Assembly: GCA_963848205.1 (NCBI GenBank)
Contig: CAWKCV010000001.1
Coordinates: forward strand, 1-64,000
Direction of reading: 5' to 3'
Origin: BOG-908 sp963848205
GTDB taxonomy: Bacteria > Pseudomonadota > Alphaproteobacteria > Acetobacterales > Acetobacteraceae
Length of the DNA stretch: 64,000 nucleotides
A model generated the notes under the pieces. It ran no database searches. It was not told the DNA's origin and saw only the letters and a program-made list of their open reading frames with translations. Both the position numbers and the translations under genes were made by a program. Positions 8,746 through 16,487 of the stretch are shown here, one piece after another; position 1 is the first letter of the stretch; every line of letters starts with the position of its first letter.

Positions 8746-8820
8746 TGGAGCGGGCGAAGGGATTCGAACCCTCGACCCCAACCTTGGCAAGGTTGTGCTC
8801 TACCCCTGAGCTACGCCCGC
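8746..8820 (-). tRNA. tRNA-Gly (anticodon GCC)
   Basis: The reverse complement folds as a cloverleaf. The 7-bp acceptor GCGGGCG/CGCCCGC is followed by U and an encoded CCA. The D-arm region is GCTCAGGGGTAGAGC, the anticodon loop is TTGCCAA, and the T-arm is GAGGGTTCGAATCCCTT with the invariant GGTTCGAATCC. GCC decodes GGC and GGU. The 5' end is 8820; the CCA occupies 8746-8748. It is the likely integration site of the BREX-bearing island to its left. Confidence 0.97.
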
Positions 8821-8978
8821 GCTCCGGTTGTTTGTGCGGGAAGTGGGCGGAATAGGCTGCGGATCGGGGGAATGCAAGGGGGGAGGACGACTGGTCTGCG
8901 ATCGGGTTGCAGGCGAGGGGACGCGCAACATGTTATTGGGGGTGCATCGCAGCTTCGGATGCAGGGACGGGGTAAGCT

Positions 8979-9980
8979 ATGGACTACATTATCGGCCAGA
9001 AGCCGAAGGCAGCGGCGCCGGGGCACGGGTCACCGGCAGCGCAGGAGCGGCCAGGAATGGCGGGCGGTCCGCAGGGCCCAGCTGCATCGGGAGCCATCAT
9101 AGTCGATGGCGATCAGCGCACGTTCATGGCCGACGTCATCGAGGCGTCGCGGAGCGTGCCGGTGCTGGTCGATTTTTGGGCCACCTGGTGCGGCCCCTGC
9201 AAGACTCTGACGCCGGCACTGGAGCGCGTGGTCACCGCCGCCGCGGGCCGCCTGCGCCTCGTCAAGATCGACATCGACAAGAACAAGGCGCTCGTCACCC
9301 AACTCTCCCAGCTCGGCTTGCCGCTGCAGTCCGTGCCCACGGTAGCCGCGTTCTGGCAGGGCCAGATTGCCGACATGTTCCAGGGCGCACTGGCGGAGAG
9401 CGAGATCAAGCGGTTTGCCGAGGCGCTGCTCAAGCTGGCCGGCGGCACGATGCCCTCGGCCGACATCCTGGCCGACGCGCGCGCTGCACTCGAAGCCGGC
9501 CAGCCGGAGGCCGCGGCCGACGGCTTCTCCGCCCTGCTGAACGAGGATCCTGAAAATCCGGATGCCTGGGGCGGGCTGATACGCGCCCTGCTCGCGTTGG
9601 GTGACGAGGACCAGGCACGCGAGGCGCTGGCCCAGGTGCCAGCCAAGATTGCCGAACATGCCGAAGTCGCCGGCGCCCGCGCGGCACTTGCACTGGCCGC
9701 CGAAGGCCGTGCCGCCGCCGGCCAAGTGGGGGCGCTGGCCAGCCGTGTGCAGGCCGATCCGGCCGACCACGAAGCGCGCTACGATATGGCGACTGCCCTG
9801 AACGCCGCCGGGCAGCGGCAGGAGGCGGCCGATGCCCTGCTCGAGATCATCCGACGCGACCGCGCCTGGCGCGATGACGCCGCACGCCAGCAATTGCTGA
9901 AATTTTTCGAGGCCTGGGGTTTCGCCGACCCGGTCACGATCGCGTCGCGCCGAAAATTGTCCGCTCTTCTGTTCGCCTAG
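8979..9980 (+). CDS. Thioredoxin-domain protein with TPR-like C-terminus (CnoX/YbbN-like)
   Basis: 333 residues. After a low-complexity N-terminus of about 40 residues comes a thioredoxin fold: VPVLVDFWATWCGPCKTL carries the complete WCGPC redox motif, and LPLQSVPTVAAF the cis-Pro. From about residue 160 to the end are helical repeats rich in Ala/Glu (ADARAALEAGQPEAAADGF, ALLNEDPENPDAWGGLI), which fit the TPR-like tail of CnoX chaperedoxins. Members protect proteins from oxidation and hand clients to GroEL or DnaK; keeping both cysteines suggests true redox activity. It is followed 3 bases later by the LON-domain gene, a common alphaproteobacterial pair. Confidence 0.88.
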   Translation: MDYIIGQKPKAAAPGHGSPAAQERPGMAGGPQGPAASGAIIVDGDQRTFMADVIEASRSVPVLVDFWATWCGPCKTLTPALERVVTAAAGRLRLVKIDIDKNKALVTQLSQLGLPLQSVPTVAAFWQGQIADMFQGALAESEIKRFAEALLKLAGGTMPSADILADARAALEAGQPEAAADGFSALLNEDPENPDAWGGLIRALLALGDEDQAREALAQVPAKIAEHAEVAGARAALALAAEGRAAAGQVGALASRVQADPADHEARYDMATALNAAGQRQEAADALLEIIRRDRAWRDDAARQQLLKFFEAWGFADPVTIASRRKLSALLFA

Positions 9981-9983
9981 GTC

Positions 9984-10646
9984 ATGATGGGCGTGCAAAA
10001 TCCCACCCAGGCGGAGTTGCCGTCGGACTTCCCGATCTTCCCGCTTCCGGGCGCGCTGCTCCTGCCGCACGGCCGATTGCCGCTCAACATCTTCGAACCG
10101 CGCTATCTCGCCATGGTCGATGACAGCCTGGCGCACGGGCGCATGTTCGGCATGATCCAGCCGCTCGGCCATGCGCCGCGGCTCGCCAACGGGCCGGGGC
10201 TCTACCAGATCGGCTGCCTGGGGCGCCTCACCCAATTCGCCGAAACCGAGGACGGCCGCTATCTCATCACCCTGACAGGCGTCAGCCGGTTTCGCGTGGT
10301 CGAGGAGCTGGCGATCAAGAACGGCTATCGGCGGATCACTGCGGATTTCTCACCGTTCGCGAGAGATCTCTCGCCCACTCCCCGCGGCTTCGGCATCGAC
10401 CGTGCCGAACTGCTGGGTGCGCTCCGCCCGTTCTTCACGATGCACGACATCGATGCCAACTGGGACGCGATCGAGCGCATGCCGGACGGCGTGCTGGTCA
10501 CTACTTTGGCCATGCTGTGCCCGTTCGACGAGGCGGAGAAGCAGGCGCTGCTGGAGGCGCCGACCGAGGCTGATCGGGCGGCTGATTTGTTGGCGCTGCT
10601 GCGCATGTCGGTGCATGAGGGTGATCCGGGATCGCGGCCGAGTTGA
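9984..10646 (+). CDS. LON peptidase substrate-binding domain protein
   Basis: 220 residues consisting only of the Lon N-terminal domain: FPIFPLPGALLLPHGRLPLN and IFEPRYLAMVDDSLAHGR are the signature, followed by GRLTQFAETEDGRYLITLTG and FRVVEEL. There is no ATPase or protease domain. It is probably a free-standing adaptor or substrate-recognition protein of unknown client. It sits between the thioredoxin-like gene and a Trm112 gene, in an apparent operon. Its stop is followed immediately by repeat element 1. Confidence 0.88.
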   Translation: MMGVQNPTQAELPSDFPIFPLPGALLLPHGRLPLNIFEPRYLAMVDDSLAHGRMFGMIQPLGHAPRLANGPGLYQIGCLGRLTQFAETEDGRYLITLTGVSRFRVVEELAIKNGYRRITADFSPFARDLSPTPRGFGIDRAELLGALRPFFTMHDIDANWDAIERMPDGVLVTTLAMLCPFDEAEKQALLEAPTEADRAADLLALLRMSVHEGDPGSRPS

Positions 10647-10690
10647 AGAAAGCAGTCCTTTTTTCAAGAAAAGGAGCGAAAAACTTTTGC
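10647..10690 (+). repeat. Intergenic palindromic repeat, copy 1 (forward)
   Basis: Begins just after the LON-domain stop: AAAGCAGTCC, then an A/T-rich hairpin (TCCTTTT / AAAAGGA), then GCGAAAAACTTTTG. It belongs to a nine-member family. It lies between two co-directional genes 60 bases apart and could act as a weak intercistronic terminator or a processing hairpin. Confidence 0.8.
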
Positions 10691-10706
10691 TTCCTTGGAG
10701 TCCTCC

Positions 10707-10877
10707 ATGTCCCTCGACCCCCGCCTCCTCGAAATCCTCGTCTGCCCCGTCACCAAAGGCACGCTGGAATACGACCGCGCCGCCGGTGAGCTGATCAGCC
10801 GCACCGCGGGCCTCGCCTACCCGATCCGCGACGGCATCCCGATCATGCTGCCCGACGAGGCACGCCCACTGGACTAA
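10707..10877 (+). CDS. Trm112 family zinc-binding-like protein
   Basis: 56 residues matching the small bacterial YcaR/Trm112 family from end to end: MSLDPRLLEILVCPVTKGTL, LISRTAGLAYPIRDGIPIML and PDEARPLD. Eukaryotic Trm112 activates methyltransferases; the bacterial role is unclear. Only one Cys (ILVCP) of the usual pair is kept (TKG where CxxC would be), which is common in alphaproteobacteria. The start at ATG 10707 matches the family; an upstream in-frame ATG (10695) would add four residues. Confidence 0.9.
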   Translation: MSLDPRLLEILVCPVTKGTLEYDRAAGELISRTAGLAYPIRDGIPIMLPDEARPLD

Positions 10878-10890
10878 AAGCCCGGCGCGG

Positions 10891-12891
10891 ATGAAACCTG
10901 CGCCCTGGTCCAGGCCGGGGAAGGCGACGAATTTGCGCGAACTCACCATCAGGGGCGTCGTTCTCGGCGCGCTGATCACCGTCGTCTTCACCGCCGCCAA
11001 CGTCTATCTCGGCCTCAAAGTCGGGCTGACCTTCGCCAGCTCCATTCCGGCCGCCGTCATCTCCATGGCCGTGCTGCGCGCGATGGGCGGCGGCAACATC
11101 CTCGAAAACAACATGGTGCAGACTCAGGCATCCGCCGCGGGCACGCTTTCGTCGGTCATCTTCGTGCTGCCCGGCCTGGTGATGGTGGGGCACTGGCACG
11201 GCTTTCCCTTCTGGCAGAGTTTCGGCGTGTGCGCAGCGGGCGGCACGATGGGCGTGCTGTTCACCATACCGCTGCGCCGCGCGATGGTGGTCGGCTCGTC
11301 CCTGCCCTACCCCGAAGGCGTGGCCGCGGCCGAAATCCTGCGGGTGGGCGACCGCCAGCCGGGCGCCGTCTTCGATCCGGCCGAACCAGGAGCCGCCGAC
11401 ATCGCGGCAGGCGGCCTCATCGCAGCCGTCGTGAGTTTCGCCGCCACCGGCCTGCACGTGGTCGGCGAAGGGATCAGCCAATGGTTCACCGTCGGCGGGT
11501 CGGTGTTCCGCCTGTCCACCGGCTTCTCGCTCGCATTGCTGGGCGCCGGCTATCTCGTCGGCATCGCCGGCGGGCTGGCGATGCTGCTCGGCGTGGTGCT
11601 GGCCTGGGGCGTGGCCGTGCCGGTGCTGACCGGGCTGCACCCTGCCCCGCCCGGCACCGATGTCACCGCCTATGCCACAGGGCTGTGGGCGCACCAGGTG
11701 CGGTTCATGGGCGCTGGCGTCATCGGCATCGCCTCGATCTGGACGCTAGGGGCGCTGATGGGGCCCACGATCCAGGGCGTGCGCGAGAGCCTGGCGGCCA
11801 GCCGCGCCGCACCAGTGCCGGGCGGCGGGCCGGATGCGGACCGCGACATGCCGCCGCGGTGGATCGGCATCGTGTTCCTGGTGGCACTGGCACTCATGGC
11901 CGCGACGTTCGCCGCTTTCCTGCTCGGCCTCACGCCATCGATCGGCGTGGGGGGTCTGGTAGCGTTCGGCTGCCTGTTCTCGGTGGTGTTCGGCTTCGCG
12001 GTGGCGGCCGCCTGCGGCTACATGGCCGGGCTGGTCGGCAGCTCGAGCTCGCCCATCTCCGGCATCGCCATCATGGCGACGATCCTGACCTCGCTGATGC
12101 TGCTGGCCCTGCTCGGCGGCAGCGGCGTGCTAGCGACGGACGGCGGCACGAAGGCCGCGATCGCTCTGACTTTGTTCACCGTCTCCGTCGTGCTGGCGAC
12201 GGCCACCGTCTCGAACGACAATCTGCAGGATCTCAAAACCGGACTTCTCGTGGGGGCCACGCCATGGCGGCAGCAGGCGGTGCTGGTGCTCGGCTGCGTG
12301 GTCGGCGCGCTGGTGATCCCGCCGGTGCTCGACCTGCTCTACCATGCCTACGGTTTCCCGGGCGCGCTGCCGTCTGCCGGCATGGACCCGAACCAGGCGC
12401 TGGCGGCCCCGCAGGCGACACTGATGGCGGCCATCGCACGCGGTATTTTCGGCCATGCGCTGGATTGGACGAGCCTGCTCATCGGTGTCGGCGCCGGCGT
12501 GGTGCTGATCGTGGCCGATGTCGTGCTCAAGCGTGTAGGGCGGACGCTGCCGGTGCTGGCCGTCGGCATCGGGCTATATCTGCCACCTACTGTGGGGGTG
12601 ACACTCGCACTCGGCGCCATTCTCGGCCGCATCATCCACGGGCGCCTGGCCGGGCGGGCGGATGCCGAACGTGCCGAGCGGCGTGGCGTGCTGGTGGCTT
12701 CGGGGTTCATCGTCGGCGAGAGCCTGGTGGGCGTGGCGATGGCGGCGGTGATCGGCGCATCGGGCAGCCAGGCGCCGCTGGCGCTGGCGGGCGACGCGTT
12801 TGCCGGCCCCGCGAGCTGGCTGGGGCTGGCGGCTTTTGTTCTCGTCGCCGCCTGGTTTGCACGCCACGCTCTGCGCGCGCGGCCTAGCTGA
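10891..12891 (+). CDS. OPT family oligopeptide transporter
   Basis: 666 residues with about 14-16 predicted hydrophobic segments. The N-terminal block LRELTIRGVVLGALITVVFT, then ANVYLGLKVGLTFASSIPAA and ILENNMVQTQASAAGTLSS, is the OPT superfamily signature. SLPYPEGVAAAEILRVG, GYLVGIAGG and GLVGSSSSPISGIAIMATI follow. It is an inner-membrane importer, probably proton-driven, for peptides or metal chelates. The length and full C-terminus (SGSQAPLALAGDAFAGPASW) indicate an intact gene. It begins 13 bases after the Trm112 stop. Confidence 0.9.
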   Translation: MKPAPWSRPGKATNLRELTIRGVVLGALITVVFTAANVYLGLKVGLTFASSIPAAVISMAVLRAMGGGNILENNMVQTQASAAGTLSSVIFVLPGLVMVGHWHGFPFWQSFGVCAAGGTMGVLFTIPLRRAMVVGSSLPYPEGVAAAEILRVGDRQPGAVFDPAEPGAADIAAGGLIAAVVSFAATGLHVVGEGISQWFTVGGSVFRLSTGFSLALLGAGYLVGIAGGLAMLLGVVLAWGVAVPVLTGLHPAPPGTDVTAYATGLWAHQVRFMGAGVIGIASIWTLGALMGPTIQGVRESLAASRAAPVPGGGPDADRDMPPRWIGIVFLVALALMAATFAAFLLGLTPSIGVGGLVAFGCLFSVVFGFAVAAACGYMAGLVGSSSSPISGIAIMATILTSLMLLALLGGSGVLATDGGTKAAIALTLFTVSVVLATATVSNDNLQDLKTGLLVGATPWRQQAVLVLGCVVGALVIPPVLDLLYHAYGFPGALPSAGMDPNQALAAPQATLMAAIARGIFGHALDWTSLLIGVGAGVVLIVADVVLKRVGRTLPVLAVGIGLYLPPTVGVTLALGAILGRIIHGRLAGRADAERAERRGVLVASGFIVGESLVGVAMAAVIGASGSQAPLALAGDAFAGPASWLGLAAFVLVAAWFARHALRARPS

Positions 12892-12975
12892 CGAGTAAGG
12901 TTGTCATTGTTCCGCGATTGAAAGTTTCCTATCCTGGCGCGCACGTAATCGTACTCACATGCAGGGAATTGCGCC

Positions 12976-14655
12976 ATGAATTGCAATGCCAAAGCCTTGT
13001 CGGTCCTGCTGCTCGGCAGCGGTTTTCTGGGCAGCAATCTTGCGCTGGCAGCCACCCCCAACGGTCATCCGCAGACATTGGCCAGCCATCCTCGCCACGT
13101 CGCCGTCCCGAGCGTGGCGCCCGATGCGCCGGCCACGCAAACCAAGGTCGTGCCACTCCCCTACAGCGGCACGCCTGTCGACGTTCTCACCTACCATTAC
13201 GACGGCTATCGCACCGGCTGGAACCCGACGGAGACCGATCTCACGCCCGCGACGGTGGCCTCGGCGAAATTCAAGCGCCTGGCTGTGCTGAAGGTGGACG
13301 GCAACGTGTTCGCCCAGCCGCTGCTGGTGACCAATGCCAAATTGCCCGACGGCAGCACGCATGATGTGCTGATCGTGGTCACCGGCCACAACACGGTATT
13401 CGCCTACGATGCACAGACGTACGCGGTGCTGTGGCAGCAGAGCCTGGGCACGCCGCAGAAATCCAACGATGTCGGTTGCGGCGACGTCGTGCCGGAATAC
13501 GGCATCTCCAGCACGCCGGTGATCCAGCGCAATGCCGATGGTTCGGCGACGATCTTCGTGGTGGCCGCGACCGAGAGCCAGCCCTTCGATTTCCAGACCA
13601 CACTGCATGCCCTCGACCTCGCCACCGGCGCAGATAAAATGCCGCCGCAGCCGATCGCGCCCAGCGCCACATTGTCTGATGGCTCCACGGTCAGTTTCGA
13701 TCCGCAGAACCAATGGAGCCGCGCGGGCCTGGCGGCCGCAAACGGCTCCGTCTATGTCAGCATCGGCTCGCATTGCGACAGCAACGCCGGCAACATCACC
13801 GGCTGGGAGCTGCGCTACAGCACGGCCGATCTCTCGCTGCAATCGAGCTTCCATACGATCAACACGCCCGGCGGCACCGAGCTCGCCAGCATCTGGATGA
13901 CCGGTTTCGCGCCGGCGATCGACGCGAAAGGCAATCTGTTTGTCGTCACCGGCAACGGCGATTTCCGCAAGTTGCAGAAGGACTGGGGCGAAAGCGTGCT
14001 GCGGCTCAATCCGCAGCTCAGCAGCGTGACGGCCAAGTTCACGCCGGCGAGCTACGGCAATCTCAACAACAACGATACCGATTTCGGCTCCGGCGGCGTG
14101 ATGCTGCTGCCGCCGGTGTCCGGCCAGAGCGTGCCGCCGATGGCGGTCGCGATCGGCAAATCCTCGATCCTCTATTTGCTGAACCAGACCAAGCTCGGTG
14201 GCGAGCAGAAAGGCGACACCGGCGCGTTGCAGCAGCAATATGCCAACGGCGGCGGCGTGTGGGGTGGCCCGGCTTACTACAACGGCACCAACGGCCCGAC
14301 CGTCTTCGTGCAGACCGACAGCGACGTGATGCGCGCCTATTCGGTCGCCACCAGCGGCACGGCTTCGCTCACGCAGACGGTGTCTGGCACAACGACGGCC
14401 GGCTATGGCGGCACCACGCCCGTCGTCAGCTCCAACGGCGCGGCCAATGGCGTGTTATGGGTGGTACGCCGCTCCAACCCGATTTCGTTCGAAGCCTATG
14501 ATGCGGCCAAGTTGGGCGCGCCCTTGTTCAGCCAGAATACCGGAAGCTGGTCCAACCAGAACAACCAGAACCCGTTCGTGGCACCCATGCAAGCCAACGG
14601 CCGCGTGTATGCACCTGGCTATCTGACGGTGACGGTGTTCGGGTTGACGCAGTAG
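12976..14655 (+). CDS. Secreted PQQ-like beta-propeller protein
   Basis: 559 residues with a Sec signal peptide of about 25 residues (SVLLLGSGFLGSNLALA). The mature part has repeats like those of quinoprotein propellers: YHYDGYRTGWNPTETDL, VFAQPLLVTNAKLPDG, HNTVFAYDAQTYAVLWQQ, GISSTPVIQRNADGSATIF, TTLHALDLATGADK and NGRVYAPGYLTVTVFG. I see no complete set of PQQ-dehydrogenase catalytic residues, so an enzymatic role is not claimed. It is probably a periplasmic or outer-surface propeller that binds a ligand or partner. It is separated from OPT by 84 bases and likely has its own promoter. Confidence 0.75.
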   Translation: MNCNAKALSVLLLGSGFLGSNLALAATPNGHPQTLASHPRHVAVPSVAPDAPATQTKVVPLPYSGTPVDVLTYHYDGYRTGWNPTETDLTPATVASAKFKRLAVLKVDGNVFAQPLLVTNAKLPDGSTHDVLIVVTGHNTVFAYDAQTYAVLWQQSLGTPQKSNDVGCGDVVPEYGISSTPVIQRNADGSATIFVVAATESQPFDFQTTLHALDLATGADKMPPQPIAPSATLSDGSTVSFDPQNQWSRAGLAAANGSVYVSIGSHCDSNAGNITGWELRYSTADLSLQSSFHTINTPGGTELASIWMTGFAPAIDAKGNLFVVTGNGDFRKLQKDWGESVLRLNPQLSSVTAKFTPASYGNLNNNDTDFGSGGVMLLPPVSGQSVPPMAVAIGKSSILYLLNQTKLGGEQKGDTGALQQQYANGGGVWGGPAYYNGTNGPTVFVQTDSDVMRAYSVATSGTASLTQTVSGTTTAGYGGTTPVVSSNGAANGVLWVVRRSNPISFEAYDAAKLGAPLFSQNTGSWSNQNNQNPFVAPMQANGRVYAPGYLTVTVFGLTQ

Positions 14656-14665
14656 GGCAGGTTTA

Positions 14666-14732
14666 TCTGCGTGATCTGCGATATTTTGCGGTGGAGAAAG
14701 GAGGAACCGCAGATGTCGCAGATGAGCGCAGA
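14666..14732. repeat. Imperfect 27-bp inverted repeat after the propeller gene
   Basis: Left arm 14666-14692 (starts TCTGCGTGATCTGCGA) and right arm 14706-14732 are imperfect reverse complements around a purine-rich loop (GGAGAAAGGAGGA). Each arm contains the direct motif ATCTGCG twice. It lies 11 bases after the propeller stop, and kdsB ends on the opposite strand 40 bases further on. It may act as a bidirectional terminator or be a decayed miniature element. Confidence 0.7.
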
Positions 14733-14771
14733 GAAGAAAAGCGGCGACGCGGTTTCGCGATGCGCGCGTGC

Positions 14772-15494
14772 TCAGTCGCCAAGCATGCGTCGTGCCTGGA
14801 TCAGATCGTCCTGCGTATCCACCCCGAGCGGGACATCGTCGACTTCGATGGCATCGATGCGCATGCCGGCTTCGAGGGCGCGTAGCTGTTCGAGTTTTTC
14901 GCGTTGTTCGAGTGGCGATGGCGGCAGGGCGACGAAGCGTTCGAGCGCGGTGCGTCGCCAGGCATAAAGCCCGATATGATGGTAGAGCGGGCCGGCGCCC
15001 CAGGGGGCCTGTGCGCGGGTGAAATACAGCGCGCGATGCCGGCCGGGTGCGATCTGGGTGCCCACGAATTTCACCACGCTCGGCCGCGCGGCTTCGCTCG
15101 GGTCGTGGATCGGGGCGATCGACGTGGCGATATCGACGTCGCCGTCGTCGAGCAGTGAAGCGGTCAGATGCAGCACACGCGACGCCACGGTTGGCAGATC
15201 GCCTTGCACGTTCAGGACAGTTTCGTGCTCGCGGTGCGGGTCGATGAGTGCGAGGGCTTCGGCGATGCGGTCGGTGCCGGACGGGTGATGCGCCGCGGTA
15301 AGCACGGCACGACCGCCAGCCTGAGTTATCGCATCGGCAATCCGCGTGTCGTCGGCGGCAACGACAACAGGCCCGATCCCAGCCTCCATCGCGCGCCGCC
15401 AAACCTGCACGATCATCGGCACGCCGCCAATCGACAGCAACGGCTTACCCGGCAACCGAGAAGCCGCCAGCCGCGCAGGAATAACAACAATCAA
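14772..15494 (-). CDS. kdsB: 3-deoxy-manno-octulosonate cytidylyltransferase
   Basis: 240 residues. KdsB activates Kdo as CMP-Kdo for lipopolysaccharide inner core. The nucleotide-binding start IVVIPARLAASRLPGKPLL, then HPSGTDRIAEAL, VLNVQGDLP, FTRAQAPWG, HHIGLYAWRR and PLEQREKLEQLRALE, and the end VDTQDDLIQARRML, are all diagnostic. The only in-frame start before the conserved IVVIPAR is a TTG at 15494, which is the last part of repeat element 2, so the ribosome-binding region is repeat-derived. kdsA lies 19 bases upstream on the same strand. Confidence 0.93.
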   Translation of the reverse strand: MIVVIPARLAASRLPGKPLLSIGGVPMIVQVWRRAMEAGIGPVVVAADDTRIADAITQAGGRAVLTAAHHPSGTDRIAEALALIDPHREHETVLNVQGDLPTVASRVLHLTASLLDDGDVDIATSIAPIHDPSEAARPSVVKFVGTQIAPGRHRALYFTRAQAPWGAGPLYHHIGLYAWRRTALERFVALPPSPLEQREKLEQLRALEAGMRIDAIEVDDVPLGVDTQDDLIQARRMLGD

Positions 15495-15537
15495 AGTTCT
15501 TTGCTTCTTTCTTTCAAGAAAGAAGGCCTTCCTTGCT
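15493..15537 (-). repeat. Intergenic palindromic repeat, copy 2 (reverse)
   Basis: On the minus strand it reads AGCAAGGAAGGCC, then a hairpin (TTCTTTC / GAAAGAA), then GCAAAGAACTTTG. Its first 24 bases encode the last seven residues and the stop of KdsA, and its last three bases are the TTG start of KdsB. The element thus fills the whole kdsA-kdsB spacer. Confidence 0.85.
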
Positions 15538-16407
15538 CACCCTGTCGAATTTGATAAGCCGCTCCACCAGCTCCGGAAAATCCCGCAGCGCGATCATGTT
15601 AGGCCCGTCCGAAGGTGCCCGGTCCGGATCGGGATGCGTCTCGATGAACAGTCCCGCGCATCCCACCGCCACCGCCGCGCGCGCCAGCACGGGCACGAAT
15701 TCGCGTTGCCCGCCGGAGGATGTGCCCTGCCCGCCCGGCTGCTGCACCGAATGTGTCGCGTCGAAGATCACCGGGGCGCCGAAACCCGCCATGATGGGCA
15801 GCGCGCGGAAGTCGGAGACCAAGGTATTGTAGCCGAAGCTCGCCCCGCGTTCTGTCGCCAGCACGTTCGGGTTGCCGGCGCCGGTGACCTTGGCGATGAC
15901 GTTTCGCATATCCCAAGGTGCGAGAAATTGCCCTTTCTTGACGTTGACGACGCGGCCGGTGCGCGCGGCGGCCACGATCAGGTCGGTCTGCCGGCAGAGA
16001 AACGCCGGTATCTGCAATATGTCGACGGTCTCGGCGACCACGGCGCAATGCTCGCGTTCGTGCACGTCGGTCAGGATCGGCAGGCCGGTACGCGCGCGTA
16101 TGTCGGCGAATATCTGCAAGGCGGCGGCCAGCCCCACGCCGCGCGCGCCGGCGGCACTGGTGCGGTTGGCCTTGTCGTAACTCGACTTGAACACCATGCC
16201 GATGCCGAGGCGCGCGGCGATTTCCGCCAGCGCCTCGGCGCATTCAAGCGCATGCGCGGCACTCTCTATCTGGCAGGGGCCGGCGATGAGGCAGATCGGC
16301 AGCGCATTGCCGAAGCGCACGCTGCCCACCTGTACGATGGCATTCGGAGAGGTGGGCAGGGATCGGTCGGCCGGACCGGATGACGCGAGGCTGGTGTCGG
16401 TATCCAT
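15514..16407 (-). CDS. kdsA: 2-dehydro-3-deoxyphosphooctonate aldolase (Kdo-8-phosphate synthase)
   Basis: 297 residues. KdsA condenses phosphoenolpyruvate with arabinose-5-phosphate to Kdo-8-phosphate. LICLIAGPCQIES-type start, FKSSYDKANRTS, GLPILTDVHE, DILQIPAFLCRQTDL, VNVKKGQFLAPWDM, TERGASFGYNTLVSDFRALP, VIFDATHSVQQPGG and ETHPDPDRAPSDGPNMI are all present. The final residues SKEGLLS and the stop are encoded by repeat element 2 and are not conserved family sequence. The ATG at 16407 gives an N-terminal extension of about 20 residues before the conserved core. Confidence 0.95.
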   Translation of the reverse strand: MDTDTSLASSGPADRSLPTSPNAIVQVGSVRFGNALPICLIAGPCQIESAAHALECAEALAEIAARLGIGMVFKSSYDKANRTSAAGARGVGLAAALQIFADIRARTGLPILTDVHEREHCAVVAETVDILQIPAFLCRQTDLIVAAARTGRVVNVKKGQFLAPWDMRNVIAKVTGAGNPNVLATERGASFGYNTLVSDFRALPIMAGFGAPVIFDATHSVQQPGGQGTSSGGQREFVPVLARAAVAVGCAGLFIETHPDPDRAPSDGPNMIALRDFPELVERLIKFDRVSKEGLLS

Positions 16408-16487
16408 TCGCGCGTTCTAGCCAAGCGGCGGCACAGCACAAAGCCGCCCGGCTTGCCTAGCTCGAAGCTGACACGCAGATACCGCCC

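Noticed and set aside
8398..8790. Possible integrase remnant or gene next to tRNA-Gly
   Set aside because: No tyrosine-recombinase motif (R..HxxR..Y) can be read in any frame, and the frame runs into the tRNA.
9030..10235. A 401-residue minus-strand frame under the thioredoxin and LON genes
   Set aside because: Spans two well-supported genes, has biased composition and no motif.
11229..12887. A 552-residue frame on the same strand as the OPT transporter
   Set aside because: Arg/His-rich shadow of the transporter in another frame; the membrane protein frame has clear family blocks.
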